Positions 50,152 to 59,942 of a stretch of DNA of 64,000 nucleotides are shown here, one piece after another (the first letter of the stretch is position 1; the number at the start of each line of letters is the position of its first letter). Made by a program: the position numbers and the translations under genes. The DNA is taken from positions 124,001 through 188,000 of the forward strand of contig NZ_FXAZ01000006.1 of NCBI RefSeq assembly GCF_900177815.1. Reading direction: 5' to 3'. This DNA comes from Paenibacillus aquistagni. Lineage in GTDB: Bacteria > Bacillota > Bacilli > Paenibacillales > Paenibacillaceae. The notes beneath the pieces are model-generated. The model made no database searches, was not told the DNA's origin, and saw only the letters and a program-made list of their open reading frames with translations.

Positions 50152-51969
50152 GTGGCTCTTCTGCGCAAGCTAACCATTCGTTCACAGCTGACCCTCATTG
50201 CCCTTGCCCTGGCCTTGATTGTGCTTATTATTTTATCGGCAAGCTATCTTCAGATGGCGAAGATCATTCAATCAAACAACAACAAGGCGACGAGCGATCT
50301 TATTCTTCAAATGAAGCAAACGATCTATGCGAACAAGGATGTGCTGGAGCGGTTAATGACGAATATTGCGTTTAATGCGGATGTCCAGAGCTTTCTCCTT
50401 GAAGAGGACAAGGTTCAGCGCTTCCTGCTGAGCAAGCGCGTGGAGAGTCTGCTCGTTAATACAAGGACGCTGAAGGAAGGCATCCTCGATATTTTGCTGC
50501 TGGGCCATGAAGGGCGCTGGATGGATATCGGAGGCGGCAGGAGATTGACGACACCTTATCAAGGACGTCTCACTGATGAAGGGGCTTTTCAATATTACAC
50601 GGTGCAGGATGCAGGAGATCAATACTCCACGACGAGTCTTTTCCTTATCGGGGTCAATATCAAGTACGCACAGCCTGGAGAGCGGTTCAATGCATCCATA
50701 GGCACGCTGTTTTTTGTCGTCTCTCCCAAGGCGCTGATGGGCGGGATCAGCAGCATCTCACAGGAGATGAACTCCCAAGCCTTCTTTATGGATCAGGAGG
50801 ATCGGGTTATCGCTAGCGGTGACACAGCTGGCCTTGAGAAAGAGCTGGAGGAGTTGTACACACAGCGAGCCCTCACGAATCATGATGAGCAGGAGCTTCA
50901 ATGGGATGGACGGACCTATATGGCGAAGGGGGAGTATCTCCCTGAGCTGAAAAGCTCGATTGTGAGCATCATTCCGAAGGATGTGCTGATGCGGGATCTG
51001 AACTTCATTCGCATTTTTTTTAGTATTATCTTCGTTCTTGGCGGCATTGTCATGCTGGTGCTGTTTGCCATTCTGACGAACAATATTTTGCTGCCGCTTA
51101 AGAAGCTGATGATGTATATGAATACGATCAAGCATGGCAATCTGGACAAGCTGAAGCATGGCATTGATCTCGATGGCTATGTAGAAATTACCGTGATGGC
51201 CAATGAATTCAATAAGATGATGAATCAGATCGATATGCTGACGAAGGAACTGCTTGATGCCAATACTGCGCTGCTTGGGGCAGAACTCGAAAGAAAGCAA
51301 GCCGAGCTGTCTTACTTGCGCAGCCAGATCAACCCGCACTTTTTATACAACACGCTGGAAATGATTAAAGGCATGGCAGCAGTGAAGGGGGCGCAGGAGA
51401 TTCGCGCCTCTGCGGCAGCATTAGCAAGCATTTTTCGCTACAGCATCAAAGGAGATGGGATGGTCCCGCTGCAGACAGAGCTGTCGATTATCGAATCTTA
51501 TCTTCATATCCAAAGGCTGCGCTTTGGCTCTAGATTCCATGTTGAGCTGGATGCAGAAGAGGCAGCGCTTGATTGTCTCGTACCGAAGATGATTCTCCAG
51601 CCTATTGTTGAAAATGCTGTGTATCATGGGTTGGAGCTGAAGGAGAAGCAAGGGCTGCTTCGCATTCAAGCTGTCAAGAGCACAGCAGATGATCTCATCC
51701 TCATCGTAGAGGATGATGGGGTTGGCATGGAGCCGGATCGACTGGAATGGCTGAAGTCCATGCTGCTCGAATCCCCGCAGGACCTGCTGTCAGGCAAAGG
51801 GAAGGGAAGCATCGGCTTTGCAAATGTGAATGCAAGAATCAAGCTGATGTATGGATCGAAATATGGACTTGCCGTACGCAGCGTGGCGGGCAAGGGCACT
51901 TGGGTACAGCTAACACTTTCAGCAAAAGCGGGGGTGCACCATGAAGATAAAAGTATTGCTGGTAGATGA
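50152..51969 (+). CDS. YesM-like membrane sensor histidine kinase
   Basis: A 605-residue kinase. A first membrane helix at about residues 12-34 and a second near 285-310 bracket an extracellular dCache-like sensor of 250 residues. A HAMP domain follows (about 310-365), then the His-kinase segment LSYLRSQINPHFLYNTLEMIKG with the phospho-accepting His, and an ATPase domain (VENAVYHGLELK, VEDDGVGM). The start is GTG 50152, with GAAGGAGAGG upstream. It overlaps its response regulator gene and lies upstream of sugar-uptake genes, so it probably senses a carbohydrate. Confidence 0.92.
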   Translation: MALLRKLTIRSQLTLIALALALIVLIILSASYLQMAKIIQSNNNKATSDLILQMKQTIYANKDVLERLMTNIAFNADVQSFLLEEDKVQRFLLSKRVESLLVNTRTLKEGILDILLLGHEGRWMDIGGGRRLTTPYQGRLTDEGAFQYYTVQDAGDQYSTTSLFLIGVNIKYAQPGERFNASIGTLFFVVSPKALMGGISSISQEMNSQAFFMDQEDRVIASGDTAGLEKELEELYTQRALTNHDEQELQWDGRTYMAKGEYLPELKSSIVSIIPKDVLMRDLNFIRIFFSIIFVLGGIVMLVLFAILTNNILLPLKKLMMYMNTIKHGNLDKLKHGIDLDGYVEITVMANEFNKMMNQIDMLTKELLDANTALLGAELERKQAELSYLRSQINPHFLYNTLEMIKGMAAVKGAQEIRASAAALASIFRYSIKGDGMVPLQTELSIIESYLHIQRLRFGSRFHVELDAEEAALDCLVPKMILQPIVENAVYHGLELKEKQGLLRIQAVKSTADDLILIVEDDGVGMEPDRLEWLKSMLLESPQDLLSGKGKGSIGFANVNARIKLMYGSKYGLAVRSVAGKGTWVQLTLSAKAGVHHEDKSIAGR

Positions 51970-53413
51970 TGAGCCTTGGGTCGTTGAAAGTCTCAAGGCG
52001 AGCATTGATTGGGCAACACATGACTTCGAGGTCATCGGGACCGCGTGCAGCGGTACGGAGGCCCTGACTCTAATGGAGACGCTGCAGCCGGATGTTGTCT
52101 TCACAGATATACGCATGCCTGGCATGAGCGGGTTGGAGCTTATCAAGCGCGGCAAGGAACGATCGTTGCTTGTCGATTATGTAGTGGTTAGCGGCTATGC
52201 TGAGTTCGCTTATGCCCAGAAGGCGCTGGCCTACGGAGCGATGTCTTACTGCCTGAAGCCCTTTGACGAAGGCGAGATTGAATCGATATTAGGCAGAATT
52301 AAGATCAAGCGAGCGCCGGCGAGCTTGGCTGCTACCGATATCGAAACAAAGCTGCTTGCTTATATGGAGGACCCTAGTGACGAGCTCAAGCACGGACTGT
52401 TCCAGCAGCTTCAGGAGCTTTCTGTGATCAAGCAGGAGAGCGATGCTATTGGCATATTGGTGCTGTCTACCTCAGGTACGGCAAGACCAAGCCTTCCGGA
52501 GGCTTATCCTTATGCGAAGATTGGTAGGATGAAGCATCTTTTTTTGCTTCCTCTGGCTGACCTGGAGCCGATGCTTCATCAACTTGACCCCGACCGAGGT
52601 CCTCTGCTGCATTCGCTGATGGCGCAAGAGAATCAGCAGATCTATGGCATCGGCGTCAGCGAGCGTTCAACTGCACGCTTAGACCTGCGCAGAGCGATCA
52701 AGGAAGCCAATGAGCTTGCTGATCAGCACTTTATTCGCGGCGGATGTATGATTGCAAGAAGAGAGCCGAGCCTAACGGACACCTTCAAAGGGCTGTTGAA
52801 GCAGATGGATGAGGTCATGCGGGCAGGCGATATGGCAGGGGTGCACCGTTCCTTTGACGAGCTGTCTCAGCTCTTTGCAGGAGGGGCGTTAACGGCGCAG
52901 CACGCGCTGCAGCTGTATCATGTAGTCAATGCATTCTTGTATTGCTTCCGGTCAGACCACGAGGAGCAGCTTCTCGTGAATCGCGAACAGCTGCTGATGA
53001 CCTATCCTTCGGTAACGGATATGCTGCAGGATCTTCGACAGCGTGTGGCCAGGTCGATCTTGGAGGCGCAGGACCATGACGTGATCCATACAAGCAATGA
53101 GACATTCCGCACCATCTTGATCTATGTAAATCAGCATTTTACCGAGGATATCTCTATTCAGTCGCTGTCTCAGCAGTTCTATACGAACCCGAGTTATATT
53201 AGCCAGCTGTTCAAGAAGGAGTTGGGTGAGACGTTCACAGCCTATACGGCAAGGCTTCGAATGACCTATGCCTGTGAGCTGCTGGGAAGCACGGACTTGA
53301 TGGTTGGGGAGATCGCGGAGCGCTCGGGGTATATGGATTACTTTTATTTTACGAAGATGTTCAAGAAGTTGATGGGCAAGACACCCTCCCAGTTTAGAAC
53401 GGAAATGCGATGA
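51941..53413 (+). CDS. YesN-like response regulator with AraC DNA-binding domain
   Basis: A 490-residue regulator. The receiver domain has VDDEPW at residues 8-13 and the phospho-Asp in VFTDIRMPGMSG near 56. A middle region of 250 residues is poorly conserved. The last 100 residues form an AraC helix-turn-helix pair (SIQSLSQQFYTNPSYISQLFKKELG and VGEIAERSGYMDYFYFTKMFKKLMG). It overlaps the kinase gene by 29 bases. The likely target is the uptake cluster directly downstream. Confidence 0.92.
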   Translation: MKIKVLLVDDEPWVVESLKASIDWATHDFEVIGTACSGTEALTLMETLQPDVVFTDIRMPGMSGLELIKRGKERSLLVDYVVVSGYAEFAYAQKALAYGAMSYCLKPFDEGEIESILGRIKIKRAPASLAATDIETKLLAYMEDPSDELKHGLFQQLQELSVIKQESDAIGILVLSTSGTARPSLPEAYPYAKIGRMKHLFLLPLADLEPMLHQLDPDRGPLLHSLMAQENQQIYGIGVSERSTARLDLRRAIKEANELADQHFIRGGCMIARREPSLTDTFKGLLKQMDEVMRAGDMAGVHRSFDELSQLFAGGALTAQHALQLYHVVNAFLYCFRSDHEEQLLVNREQLLMTYPSVTDMLQDLRQRVARSILEAQDHDVIHTSNETFRTILIYVNQHFTEDISIQSLSQQFYTNPSYISQLFKKELGETFTAYTARLRMTYACELLGSTDLMVGEIAERSGYMDYFYFTKMFKKLMGKTPSQFRTEMR

Positions 53414-53486
53414 GCGGTATGTCTTATTATTAGTAACGATATGGACCATTTTTAGACGGAATGATAAACACTGGCGAATAGATCGA

Positions 53487-53511
53487 AGGCCCCGGCACAG
53501 GGGCTTTTTTT
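53487..53511 (+). terminator. Terminator after the two-component genes
   Basis: GCCCC (53489-53493) and GGGGC (53500-53504) form a short GC stem followed by seven T residues. It separates the regulator genes from the transport genes. Confidence 0.75.
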
Positions 53512-53665
53512 ATGGAGAGAAATAACGATGATGGCTAAATATGCGAGAGTGGTCTTGATCTTCTACAATGAGAAGTGTTCAGTAGGAAATCGGTTACATT
53601 CGGTTGCATGATGAACGCAAATGGCAATGGGTAACGAATCAAAATGAATGATAGGGGGAACTGAC

Positions 53666-54994
53666 ATGAAGCAGAAGTGGCTTCTGAAGCTGCTGATGAT
53701 CACGATGATTGTCCTGCTTGCAGCCTGTTCATCAGGAACGGCAAACGATGCAGCTAAGCCAGATGCGAAGCCAGCCGTCACGGAGAACAAGGAGACGGCA
53801 GAGGAGCCTAAGGATGAGGAGAAGAGCGATCCTAAGGCCGCGCCAGTAGACGAGAAGATTGATCTCAAGGGCAGAACGATCCGTATCGGGCAATGGTGGG
53901 GAATGGAGAACTACTTGTCTGAGGAGGAAAAGGAGCTTCAGCGCAAGGCAGAGGAGAAATTCAATGTCAAGATTGAATATGTGACCGTGCCCTTCAACGA
54001 GATTCAGTCCCGCATCATTACGACATCCGTAGCGGGTCAGCCTTTTGCCGATATCATTATGATCCCGCTTGAATGGTCGATCCCGAAGATGGTCAGCGAG
54101 GGATATATTCGCAACATCGAAGACTTGGTTGATCTGAACGATCCGAACTGGAACAATATAATGCTTACCTACGGTAAATACAACGGCAAGCAATACAGCT
54201 TCACCTATAACGACAACAACGGCAATGGATTCTACTACAACAAGACGCTGATTCAGAAGAACGGCTTGGAGGACCCCTATGAGCTGCAGGAGAAGGGGGA
54301 ATGGACTTGGGATAAGTTCCTAGAACTATCCAAGGCGGTGACCAAGGATGGGGTATTCGGTGTGACGCCTTATGATACGCCGCTTTCGCTTACTCTGCCC
54401 TTTATTTATTCCAACAACGGCTATGTGACCAAGGATGACAAGATCACCTTTGACTCCCCGGAAACGATGGAAGCCATCCAATTCGTGTCAGACCTCTACA
54501 ACGTGCATAAGGTCGTAGGGGGAGCCTTCTCGGAAGGAACATCGCTCTTCTATCCAGGCTATCGCTGGGCTGCTTATGATTTCAACGGCGGCATGGCCGA
54601 TGATTGGGGTTATGTGTTCTACCCGAAAGGACCGAAGGGCGACAAATATGTGGTGCCGACCACGGTCAATATGTGGCACTTGATGAGCGATGTCGAGAAT
54701 CCGAAGGAGGTCATGGCGGTATGGATGGAGCTCTATGAGCGCGATCAAGAGAAAGGCTTTGATCAGGTCATTCGCGGCGAGGAAGCCAACTTCAGGAATC
54801 AAGAAGGCTTGAATTCGCTTCGAAAAATGCTCGGCAACGGCACCGTGATGCAGTTCTATGCCTACGAGGGCTTTGAGAACTATTTTAGCGAGGCTGTCGA
54901 CAATATTATGAATGGCAAAGGCACACCTGCCAGTGAGCTGGCTCGAATCAAGCCATTAGCGCAAGCGGCCATTGATGTGACCCTGAAGAAATAA
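53666..54994 (+). CDS. Extracellular solute-binding lipoprotein of a CUT1 sugar importer
   Basis: A 442-residue precursor. The signal peptide ends in VLLAACSSG, giving a lipid anchor, followed by a 45-residue Glu/Lys/Ala linker. The binding fold begins near residue 70 (RTIRIGQWWGMENYLSEEEKELQRKAEEKFNVKIEYVT) and contains YSFTYNDNNGNGFYYNKTLIQKNGLEDPYELQEKGEWTWDKF, typical of oligosaccharide-binding proteins. ATG 53666 has AGGGGGA upstream. It heads a transport cluster with two permeases. The sugar is unknown. Confidence 0.9.
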   Translation: MKQKWLLKLLMITMIVLLAACSSGTANDAAKPDAKPAVTENKETAEEPKDEEKSDPKAAPVDEKIDLKGRTIRIGQWWGMENYLSEEEKELQRKAEEKFNVKIEYVTVPFNEIQSRIITTSVAGQPFADIIMIPLEWSIPKMVSEGYIRNIEDLVDLNDPNWNNIMLTYGKYNGKQYSFTYNDNNGNGFYYNKTLIQKNGLEDPYELQEKGEWTWDKFLELSKAVTKDGVFGVTPYDTPLSLTLPFIYSNNGYVTKDDKITFDSPETMEAIQFVSDLYNVHKVVGGAFSEGTSLFYPGYRWAAYDFNGGMADDWGYVFYPKGPKGDKYVVPTTVNMWHLMSDVENPKEVMAVWMELYERDQEKGFDQVIRGEEANFRNQEGLNSLRKMLGNGTVMQFYAYEGFENYFSEAVDNIMNGKGTPASELARIKPLAQAAIDVTLKK

Positions 54995-55011
54995 TTACAG
55001 AGCCATAGCGG

Positions 55012-55046
55012 GACACCCCAGCAGCGCCGATGTCGCATGGGGTGTC
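55012..55046 (+). terminator. Hairpin between the two solute-binding genes
   Basis: GACACCCCA (55012-55020) and TGGGGTGTC (55038-55046) form a 9-pair stem followed by TCTCTT. It may be a leaky terminator that keeps expression of the first binding protein above that of the genes behind it. Confidence 0.55.
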
Positions 55047-55071
55047 TCTCTTAGATGGGAGGAGGATGGCA

Positions 55072-58035
55072 GTGGCCTCTGTTCACAGCAGTTCGACCGT
55101 TAAAGGGCGTTGGATGAAGCTTGTGCTGGCGATGACGATAGCAGCGGGATGCATTGTTCCGGGTGTGTTCTACTCCTCGCGATCGACACAGGCAGATGCG
55201 GAGGAAGCTTCTGCGGCCGGCACCGTTGAAGCAATATCCGCTCCATATCAAGAGGGCAGCTACGATCAATACCTGTCCCTGCACGAGCAAGCGCCAAGAC
55301 CTGATGCCGCGATCGTGATTGAAGGAGAGAGCTATTCGAGTGCGGAGGGGATGAGTCCTCGCATCGTTGAGGGCCTTCCTGGCTTAGCCGGGCAAGCCGT
55401 GGAGACGGATGAGGAAGGAAGCATCACATGGACTTTTGATGTTAAGCAGGAAGGCTTGTACCAGATGGCGATTCGCTATTATCAGCTAGAGGGCAAAGGA
55501 GCGGATATGGACCGCGAGCTGCGCATTGATGGAGAGCTTCCCTTTGCAGAGAGCAAAAATCTGATGTTTCGGCGGATATGGACCAGTGAAGGCGATATGC
55601 TGCGGGATACGCGCGGCAACGATCTGTATCAGAAGCAGGTGGAGAAGCCAATCTGGCAGGACATGTTTGTCCAAAGCGCAGACGGGCGCCATACAGAGCC
55701 GTATCAGTTCTATTTTTCAAAAGGTCAGCACACGCTTACGCTCGTCTCTGCCAAGGAGAAGATGCTGATCGATACCATTGTCTTGAAGCAGCCGGAAGAA
55801 GCACAGCCTTATGCGGAGATAGCTGCTGATTATGATAAGCAAGGATACACAGAAGCTTCGGATGTCTTCATTAAGATTCAAGGTGAAGCGGCAGCGCTGA
55901 AGTCGAGCCAAGTGCTGTATCCGATGATGGACCGCAGCAGCCCCGCGACCGAGCCGTATCATATCTCCCAGATTCGCCTGAACACGATTGGCGGCTACAA
56001 TTGGTCCAATGCCGGGCAATGGATGACTTGGGAAATCGAGGTCCCGAAGGACGGGCTCTATCATATCGGCATCAAGGCGCAGCAAAGCTTCCAGCGAGGC
56101 ATGACCTCTTATCGCAAGCTGTACATCGATGGGAAGCTTCCTTTTGCAGAAATGGGCAGTGTTAGCTTTCCTTTCTCTACGGGATGGGAGATGAAGAAGC
56201 TGGGTCAAGCACAGGGCTCCTCGACTAAGACTGAGCCGTACTTGTTCTACCTTAGCGAAGGCAAGCATGAGATCAAGCTGGAGGTTACCTTAGGCGAGAT
56301 GGCGATGCTGCTTCGCACGGTGGAATCAAGCGTGCTTGAGCTCAATCGCATCTATCGGCGCATCATTATGATTACGGGGGCGGTTCCAGATGAGTACCGG
56401 GATTATCAGCTGGAGAAAAAGATTCCTGAGCTGGTTGCGGTGATGGCTGAACAGGCCGATGTGCTGGAAGCGGTGGTTAAGCAGGCCGAGCGCCTCTCTG
56501 GAGGCGGAGATCGAACGGCTGCGCTGACTCGGCTTATGGTGCAGCTCCGTGATATGGCCGAGCATCCAGAGACGATTGCAAGGCGGCTCGAAACGTTCAA
56601 GTCCAATACGAGCTCGCTTGGAGACTGGATCTATTCGATAAACTATATGCCGCTGTCGATTGACTATCTGGTCATTGCTTCGCCGGATCAAGGACTGCCA
56701 TCCGCCTCAGCCGGCTTCTGGAGCAAGGTTAAGCACAGCACCGGCACCTTCATGCTGTCGTTCTTTACGGACTTCAATGTGCTCGGCGCGGCTGATGGAA
56801 GCGATAAGAAGATTACGCTGTGGATGACTCAAGGGATGGACCAAGCAAAGATCGCGAAGCGTCTCATTGACGAATCCTTCACGAGCGAGACGGGCATCGC
56901 CGTCGACATTCAAGTCGTAAGCGAAGGCGTGCTGCTGCAAGCCATGCTTGCCGGGCGCGGACCGGATGTTGCGTTCTCGCTGCCGGATGACAAGCCGGTC
57001 AACTATGCGCTTCGCCATGCGGTGGAGGATTTGTCCAAATATCCTGGCTTTGATGAGGTGAAGCAGCAGTTCCATGAGAGTGCGATGGTGCCTTATCGGT
57101 TCAATGGAGGCATCTATGGCCTGCCTATTGATCAATCGTTCTCTGTGCTCTATTACCGCAAGGATATTTTACAGGAAATGAACATGGAAGTGCCTGACAC
57201 CTGGGAGGACGTATTTGCCATGATCCCAGAACTGCAAAAGCACAATCTGCTGTTTGGCTTCCCGATTCAGGTGCTCGTGCGCTTGGGTTCGAATGTGCAG
57301 GACAGCTCTTCCTTGCCGGTCAATGCCACCTTCGGCACGATGCTGTACCAGAATGGCGGCGAGCTGTACAAGAATGACGGCAAAGAAAGTGCGCTTGATA
57401 CTGAGCTTGCGATTAAGACGTTCATGGATTGGACGGATCTCTATACGACGTATAAGCTGCCGCTCACGACAGACTTTGTTAATCGCTTCCGCAGCGGGGA
57501 GATGCCGATCGCGATAGCCGATTATACCCGGTTCAATGTGATCAGCGCCACGGCTCCAGAGCTGAAGGGACTGTGGGACTTTACCGTAGTGCCGGGGACG
57601 AAGCAGCCGGATGGCACGATTCGCCGCGATGTGCCGACAAGCGGCACGGCAGCCGTGATGCTGGCCGAAAGCGAGCACAAGGATGAAGCGTGGAGCTTCT
57701 TGAAGTGGTGGACCAGCACGGAGACACAAGCCAAATACAGCCTGGAGCTTGAAGGCGTCTTTGGGCCTTCCGGCCGCAATGCGACTGCCAATCTGGAGGC
57801 AGTGGCCCGCATACCTTGGCAGGTGCAGCATTATAAGACGCTGATGGAGCAGTGGAAGTGGGCAAAGGGCATTCCAGAGGTGGCAGGCGGATATTTCACG
57901 GGACGTCATCTCGACAATGCGTTCCGCAGCGTCGTGATCTCTAACGAGGACCCGCGGGAGGCAATCGACCTCTATACACGCTACATCAATGATGAGATTA
58001 AGAAAAAGCGCAAAGAGTTCGGATTGCCATATTAG
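55072..58035 (+). CDS. Large secreted protein: two carbohydrate-binding-like repeats fused to a solute-binding domain
   Basis: A protein of about 987 residues. The N-terminus has an export signal (LVLAMTIAAGCIVPGVFYSS). Two similar modules follow, about 200 residues apart: the first contains DRELRIDGELPFAES near residue 147, the second SYRKLYIDGKLPFAEM near 346. Both start with a GEsYSS or GEAAAL-like strand and resemble CBM6/35-type beta sandwiches. A linker of 130 residues leads to a solute-binding fold from about 578 to the end (KITLWMTQGMDQAKIAKRLIDESF, GIYGLPIDQSFSVLYYRKDIL). GTG 55072 is the best start, 6-9 bases after GGGAGGAGG; ATG 55066 lies too close to it. It is about twice as long as ordinary binding proteins. 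Confidence 0.82.
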   Translation: MASVHSSSTVKGRWMKLVLAMTIAAGCIVPGVFYSSRSTQADAEEASAAGTVEAISAPYQEGSYDQYLSLHEQAPRPDAAIVIEGESYSSAEGMSPRIVEGLPGLAGQAVETDEEGSITWTFDVKQEGLYQMAIRYYQLEGKGADMDRELRIDGELPFAESKNLMFRRIWTSEGDMLRDTRGNDLYQKQVEKPIWQDMFVQSADGRHTEPYQFYFSKGQHTLTLVSAKEKMLIDTIVLKQPEEAQPYAEIAADYDKQGYTEASDVFIKIQGEAAALKSSQVLYPMMDRSSPATEPYHISQIRLNTIGGYNWSNAGQWMTWEIEVPKDGLYHIGIKAQQSFQRGMTSYRKLYIDGKLPFAEMGSVSFPFSTGWEMKKLGQAQGSSTKTEPYLFYLSEGKHEIKLEVTLGEMAMLLRTVESSVLELNRIYRRIIMITGAVPDEYRDYQLEKKIPELVAVMAEQADVLEAVVKQAERLSGGGDRTAALTRLMVQLRDMAEHPETIARRLETFKSNTSSLGDWIYSINYMPLSIDYLVIASPDQGLPSASAGFWSKVKHSTGTFMLSFFTDFNVLGAADGSDKKITLWMTQGMDQAKIAKRLIDESFTSETGIAVDIQVVSEGVLLQAMLAGRGPDVAFSLPDDKPVNYALRHAVEDLSKYPGFDEVKQQFHESAMVPYRFNGGIYGLPIDQSFSVLYYRKDILQEMNMEVPDTWEDVFAMIPELQKHNLLFGFPIQVLVRLGSNVQDSSSLPVNATFGTMLYQNGGELYKNDGKESALDTELAIKTFMDWTDLYTTYKLPLTTDFVNRFRSGEMPIAIADYTRFNVISATAPELKGLWDFTVVPGTKQPDGTIRRDVPTSGTAAVMLAESEHKDEAWSFLKWWTSTETQAKYSLELEGVFGPSGRNATANLEAVARIPWQVQHYKTLMEQWKWAKGIPEVAGGYFTGRHLDNAFRSVVISNEDPREAIDLYTRYINDEIKKKRKEFGLPY

Positions 58036-58056
58036 AGAAAGGAGGCGAGTTCTCAT

Positions 58057-59028
58057 ATGTCCCTATCCAATCAAGGCGTGCAGGAGCACAAGGCGGATTC
58101 GGGTGTGTATCTAGGCGGGCCCGAGAAGGGGAGAGTGGCTCAGGTGCTGCGGGAAATAAAGCTGAAGCGGCATGGATACATGCTGCTTGCGCCTTACTTC
58201 GTTCTCTTCTTTGTCTTCACAGCCTTTCCCGTGCTGATGGCCTTTGGACTCAGCTTCACGAATTTCAACATTCTGGAGCCTCCAAGCTTTGTCGGCTGGG
58301 AAAATTACGCGAACTTATTTATTAAGGATGAAGTGTTTTTAATTGCGCTCAAAAATACGCTTCTGTTCGCTGCAGTGACAGGACCACTCAGCTATATTGC
58401 CTGCTTCTTTCTAGCGTGGCTCATTAATGAGCTGTCGCCGGGCATACGCTCGGTCATAACCTTATTGTTCTATGCTCCTTCCATATCAGGCAACGTCTAT
58501 TTGATCTGGCAGGTGGCATTCTCGGGCGATTCCTTTGGATACATTAATGCGTTCTTGATGAAATGGGGCTTTATTCTGGAGCCGATTCAGTGGCTGCAGG
58601 ACCCGAAGTATATGCTGATCATTATTATGCTGGTTCAGCTGTGGCTTAGCTTGGGCACCGCGTTCTTGGCCTTCATCGCAGGCCTGCAAGGAATGGATAT
58701 GTCCCTTATTGAAGCGGGAGCGATCGATGGCATACGCAATCGCTGGCAGGAGCTGTGGTTTATTACGCTGCCATCGCTGCGTCCGATGCTTATGTTCGGT
58801 GCGGTCATGCAGATTACGTCCTCCTTTGCCGTCGCTGATGTCGCCACGAATATGGTCGGCTTCCCGAGTCCGCAATACGCGGGACATACAATTGTGACGC
58901 ATCTGAACGACTATGGCTCCATTCGCTTTGAGATGGGATACGCAAGCGCCATTGCCGCGGTGCTGTTCATCATGATGCTTGGCTCGAACCTTATCGTTCA
59001 GAAGCTCTTGAAGAAGGTAGGTGACTAG
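58057..59028 (+). CDS. CUT1 sugar ABC transporter permease (UgpA/LplB-like)
   Basis: A 323-residue inner-membrane protein with six helices. GYMLLAPYFVLFFVFTAFPVLMAFGLSFTNFNI begins the first helix, and the ATPase-docking EAA loop is EAGAIDGIRNRWQELWFITLPSLRPML. It forms half of the channel with the next gene. AAAGGAGG lies about 11 bases before the ATG. No ATPase gene is seen in the cluster, so a shared MsmX-type ATPase is expected to power it. Confidence 0.93.
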   Translation: MSLSNQGVQEHKADSGVYLGGPEKGRVAQVLREIKLKRHGYMLLAPYFVLFFVFTAFPVLMAFGLSFTNFNILEPPSFVGWENYANLFIKDEVFLIALKNTLLFAAVTGPLSYIACFFLAWLINELSPGIRSVITLLFYAPSISGNVYLIWQVAFSGDSFGYINAFLMKWGFILEPIQWLQDPKYMLIIIMLVQLWLSLGTAFLAFIAGLQGMDMSLIEAGAIDGIRNRWQELWFITLPSLRPMLMFGAVMQITSSFAVADVATNMVGFPSPQYAGHTIVTHLNDYGSIRFEMGYASAIAAVLFIMMLGSNLIVQKLLKKVGD

Positions 59029-59033
59029 ATCAG

Positions 59034-59921
59034 ATGAAGTGGACGATTCAATGGCGCTGGCGCAGGCAGAAGAAGCTGAACCGCTCCTTCTCGATGGATC
59101 TTGTGCTGTTCTTCATCTTAGCTGGAGCAGGGCTCTTTATGGCCGTGCCCTTTGTCTTCATGATCAGCACCGCCCTGAAGCCGCTTGACGAGCTGTTTTT
59201 ATTTCCACCGACCTTTTTTGTCCGTTCTCCTACCTTAGACAACTTCTATGATCTTGGACTCATCTTCTCCAACACCTGGGTGCCGCTATCACGATATATG
59301 TTCAATACGATCTTTGTTGCGCTGACAGGAACGGTCGGACACGTCATCTTAGCTTCGATGGCCGCCTATCCGCTTGCCAAGCTGAGGCTGCCGGGCGGCA
59401 ATGTGCTGTTCATGATCGTGGTGCTCTCGCTGATGTTTGCACCGCAAGTAACGGCCATTCCCAACTATTTGACAGTGTCGTGGCTTGGGCTGCTGGACTC
59501 CTATTGGGCTTTGATCTTCCCAGCCATCGCGACATCCCTAGGCTTGTTTTTGATGAAGCAATTCATGGAGCAGATTCCAGATGCCTTGATTGAAGCGGCG
59601 AAGATTGATGGCGCGAGCGAATTCCGCATCTTCTGGAGCATTGTGATGCCGATGGTAAAGCCAGCGTGGCTGACCTTAATTATATTTTCGTTCAAGGGAC
59701 TGTGGGGAACCGGCAGCGGCGGCCAAGGCGCGTCATTTGTTTACAGCGAGCAGCTGAAGACGATGGACTATGCGTTCAGCCAGATCCTGGCGGGCGGATT
59801 CTATCGCTCAGGGCCGATGGCTGCGGCAGCGCTTATTATGATGCTTGTTCCGGTGCTGATCTTTATTTTGACACAGAGCAGCGTCATTCAGACGATGTCG
59901 ACCTCAGGACTCAAAGACTAA
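59034..59921 (+). CDS. CUT1 sugar ABC transporter permease (UgpE/YesQ-like)
   Basis: A 295-residue partner permease with six membrane helices. The EAA loop is EAAKIDGASEFRIFWSIVMPMVKPAW. An insertion before the last helices (GTGSGGQGASFVYSEQLKTMDYAFSQILAGGFYRSG) is typical of this Paenibacillus group. It starts 5 bases after the previous stop with a weak ribosome site, so it depends on coupled translation. Confidence 0.92.
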   Translation: MKWTIQWRWRRQKKLNRSFSMDLVLFFILAGAGLFMAVPFVFMISTALKPLDELFLFPPTFFVRSPTLDNFYDLGLIFSNTWVPLSRYMFNTIFVALTGTVGHVILASMAAYPLAKLRLPGGNVLFMIVVLSLMFAPQVTAIPNYLTVSWLGLLDSYWALIFPAIATSLGLFLMKQFMEQIPDALIEAAKIDGASEFRIFWSIVMPMVKPAWLTLIIFSFKGLWGTGSGGQGASFVYSEQLKTMDYAFSQILAGGFYRSGPMAAAALIMMLVPVLIFILTQSSVIQTMSTSGLKD

Positions 59922-59942
59922 TGCAGAAAGGAGGAGCTTATA

